From NCBI GenBank assembly GCA_017529425.1, contig JAFXNQ010000006.1, positions 1 through 39,532 of the forward strand: 39,532 nucleotides of DNA. The letters run 5' to 3'. The stretch comes from Bacteroidales bacterium. Lineage in GTDB: Bacteria; Bacteroidota; Bacteroidia; Bacteroidales; UBA932. Made by a program: the position numbers and the translations under genes. Below the pieces are notes generated by a model. The model made no database searches. It saw nothing but the letters and a program-made list of their open reading frames with translations, and had not been told where the DNA came from. Shown piece after piece: positions 38,693 through 39,532 of this stretch; position 1 is the first letter of the stretch; the number at the start of each line of letters is the position of its first letter.

Positions 38693-39532
38693 TTAAATTG
38701 ACAAAATGCTCAGGACATTGATGAGCTCCTTGTCGATAGGCTTGTCCATCTTGATGGCGCGGGAGAAGGGGACATAGACGATCTGGTCGTTCTTGATGCC
38801 CACCATGATGTTGCGCTGGCCCTCTTTGAGCGCCTCGATGGAGGCGACGCCCAGGCGGCTCGCCAGGATGCGGTCGTAGGCGGTCGGGGAGCCGCCGCGC
38901 TGCAGGTGGCCCAGGATGGAGACCTTCACGTTGTACTCGGGATACTCCTGGCGCACGCGCTCGGCGTAGTGCATGGCGCCGCCGTCCTTCTCGGACACGA
39001 GCACGATGCTGCTGTTCTTACTTTTGCGGATGCCGCGGCCGATGAAGTCGGCCAGCTGGTCGATGTCGGTCCGGTCCTCCGGGATGATGGCGGCCTCCGC
39101 ACCGGAGGCGATGGCGCTGTTCTGCGTCAGGAAGCCGGCGTCGCGCCCCATTACCTCGACGAAGAAGATTCGGTCGTGGCTGTTGGCCGTGTCGCGGATC
39201 TTGTCCACGCACTCCATGATGGTGTTGAGGGCGGTGTCGTAGCCGATGGTGGAGTCGGTGCCGTACAGGTCGTTGTCGATGGTGCCCGGCAGGCCGATGA
39301 CGGGGATGTCATACTCGCTCGCGAGGATCTGCGCCCCGGCGAGGGAGCCGTTGCCACCGATGACCACCAGGGCGTCGAGGCCGAATTTCTTGACATTCTC
39401 GTAAGCCTTGGCGCGGCCTTCCGGCTTGCGGAATTCCTCGCTGCGCGCGGTCTTGAGGATGGTGCCGCCGCGCTGGATGGTGTTGCTGACGCTGGAGCTC
39501 GTGAACTCCTTGATGTCGCCCATGATGAGGCC
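38693..39532 (-). CDS. pfkA: 6-phosphofructokinase (5' end outside window)
   Basis: At least 279 residues; the frame stays open to the window edge ([10 protein letters not shown]), so the ATG inside it is not the start. Signature motifs are [13 protein letters not shown] (nucleotide-binding loop), [20 protein letters not shown] (catalytic Asp region), [12 protein letters not shown] and [15 protein letters not shown]. It catalyses fructose-6-phosphate phosphorylation in glycolysis in the cytoplasm. The loop has GGNGS where E. coli PfkA has GGDGS; this Asn may affect the choice of phosphoryl donor. It belongs to the right-hand chromosomal backbone and is followed by tRNA-Ala. Confidence 0.93.
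   Translation of the reverse strand, partial: GLIMGDIKEFTSSSVSNTIQRGGTILKTARSEEFRKPEGRAKAYENVKKFGLDALVVIGGNGSLAGAQILASEYDIPVIGLPGTIDNDLYGTDSTIGYDTALNTIMECVDKIRDTANSHDRIFFVEVMGRDAGFLTQNSAIASGAEAAIIPEDRTDIDQLADFIGRGIRKSKNSSIVLVSEKDGGAMHYAERVRQEYPEYNVKVSILGHLQRGGSPTAYDRILASRLGVASIEALKEGQRNIMVGIKNDQIVYVPFSRAIKMDKPIDKELINVLSILSI

Overview
The window looks like a chromosomal segment of a GC-rich member of the Bacteroidota, most likely order Bacteroidales. The evidence is an S46 dipeptidyl-peptidase, promoters of the TAnnTTTG (-7) type, a lack of Shine-Dalgarno sequences, DUF3244, NVEALT-type peptides, 6-bladed beta-propeller lipoproteins, and an RND operon with lipoprotein adaptor and two permeases. 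The edges are housekeeping backbone: the 3' end of rmuC and a DPP11-type peptidase on the left (1-2579), and tRNA-Ala(CGC) and 6-phosphofructokinase on the right (38585-39532). About 36 kb of accessory DNA lies between them.

Region 2590-13136 is an AT-richer defence/mobile island. It holds an AlbA/Schlafen-type regulator, an AbiH abortive-infection protein beside a DUF4357 fragment, an odd class II tRNA with anticodon AAG, an AAA/DUF4143 ATPase, a tyrosine recombinase, two convergent genes (a GNAT-like membrane protein and a methyltransferase), a radical SAM/TcmP pair and a polyvalent-kinase-like protein. The most striking feature here is a 31-bp inverted repeat with one mismatch, at 8350-8380 and 10068-10098. 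It spans the start codons of the two convergent genes and begins 44 bp from the recombinase start. This is the layout of a phase-variable inversion that would exchange the third gene of the TcmP - radical SAM - X operon.

Region 13142-38345 is a large peptide/secretion locus. It opens with a membrane-anchored TPR-HTH protein (candidate regulator). Three transcription units follow. Unit A (15071-24248) has DUF3244, a thioredoxin remnant, two sets of [Cys-rich NVEALT-like peptide + beta-propeller lipoprotein + CxxC thioredoxin-like protein], a transglutaminase, a CBM9-like lipoprotein, an S26 signal peptidase and an O-antigen-ligase-like membrane protein. Unit B (24453-35167) has a third peptide/propeller/thioredoxin set followed by TolC, adaptor and two RND permeases. 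Unit C (35443-38345) has a fourth peptide, a lipoprotein of unknown family, a propeller and a DUF1573 protein. All three units start with a -7 box placed 43-44 bp downstream of the same GTAATGATT element, and in two of them this is the right arm of a 9-11-9 inverted repeat. I infer one co-regulated system that makes, oxidises, processes and exports small disulfide-rich peptides.

Unit C is bracketed by a perfect 65-bp direct repeat of the 3' end of the second RND gene, so it looks like a recently inserted cassette. Five palindromic repeat elements sit in frame inside the ligase and RND genes. Assignments rest on motif recognition by eye; no database search was possible.
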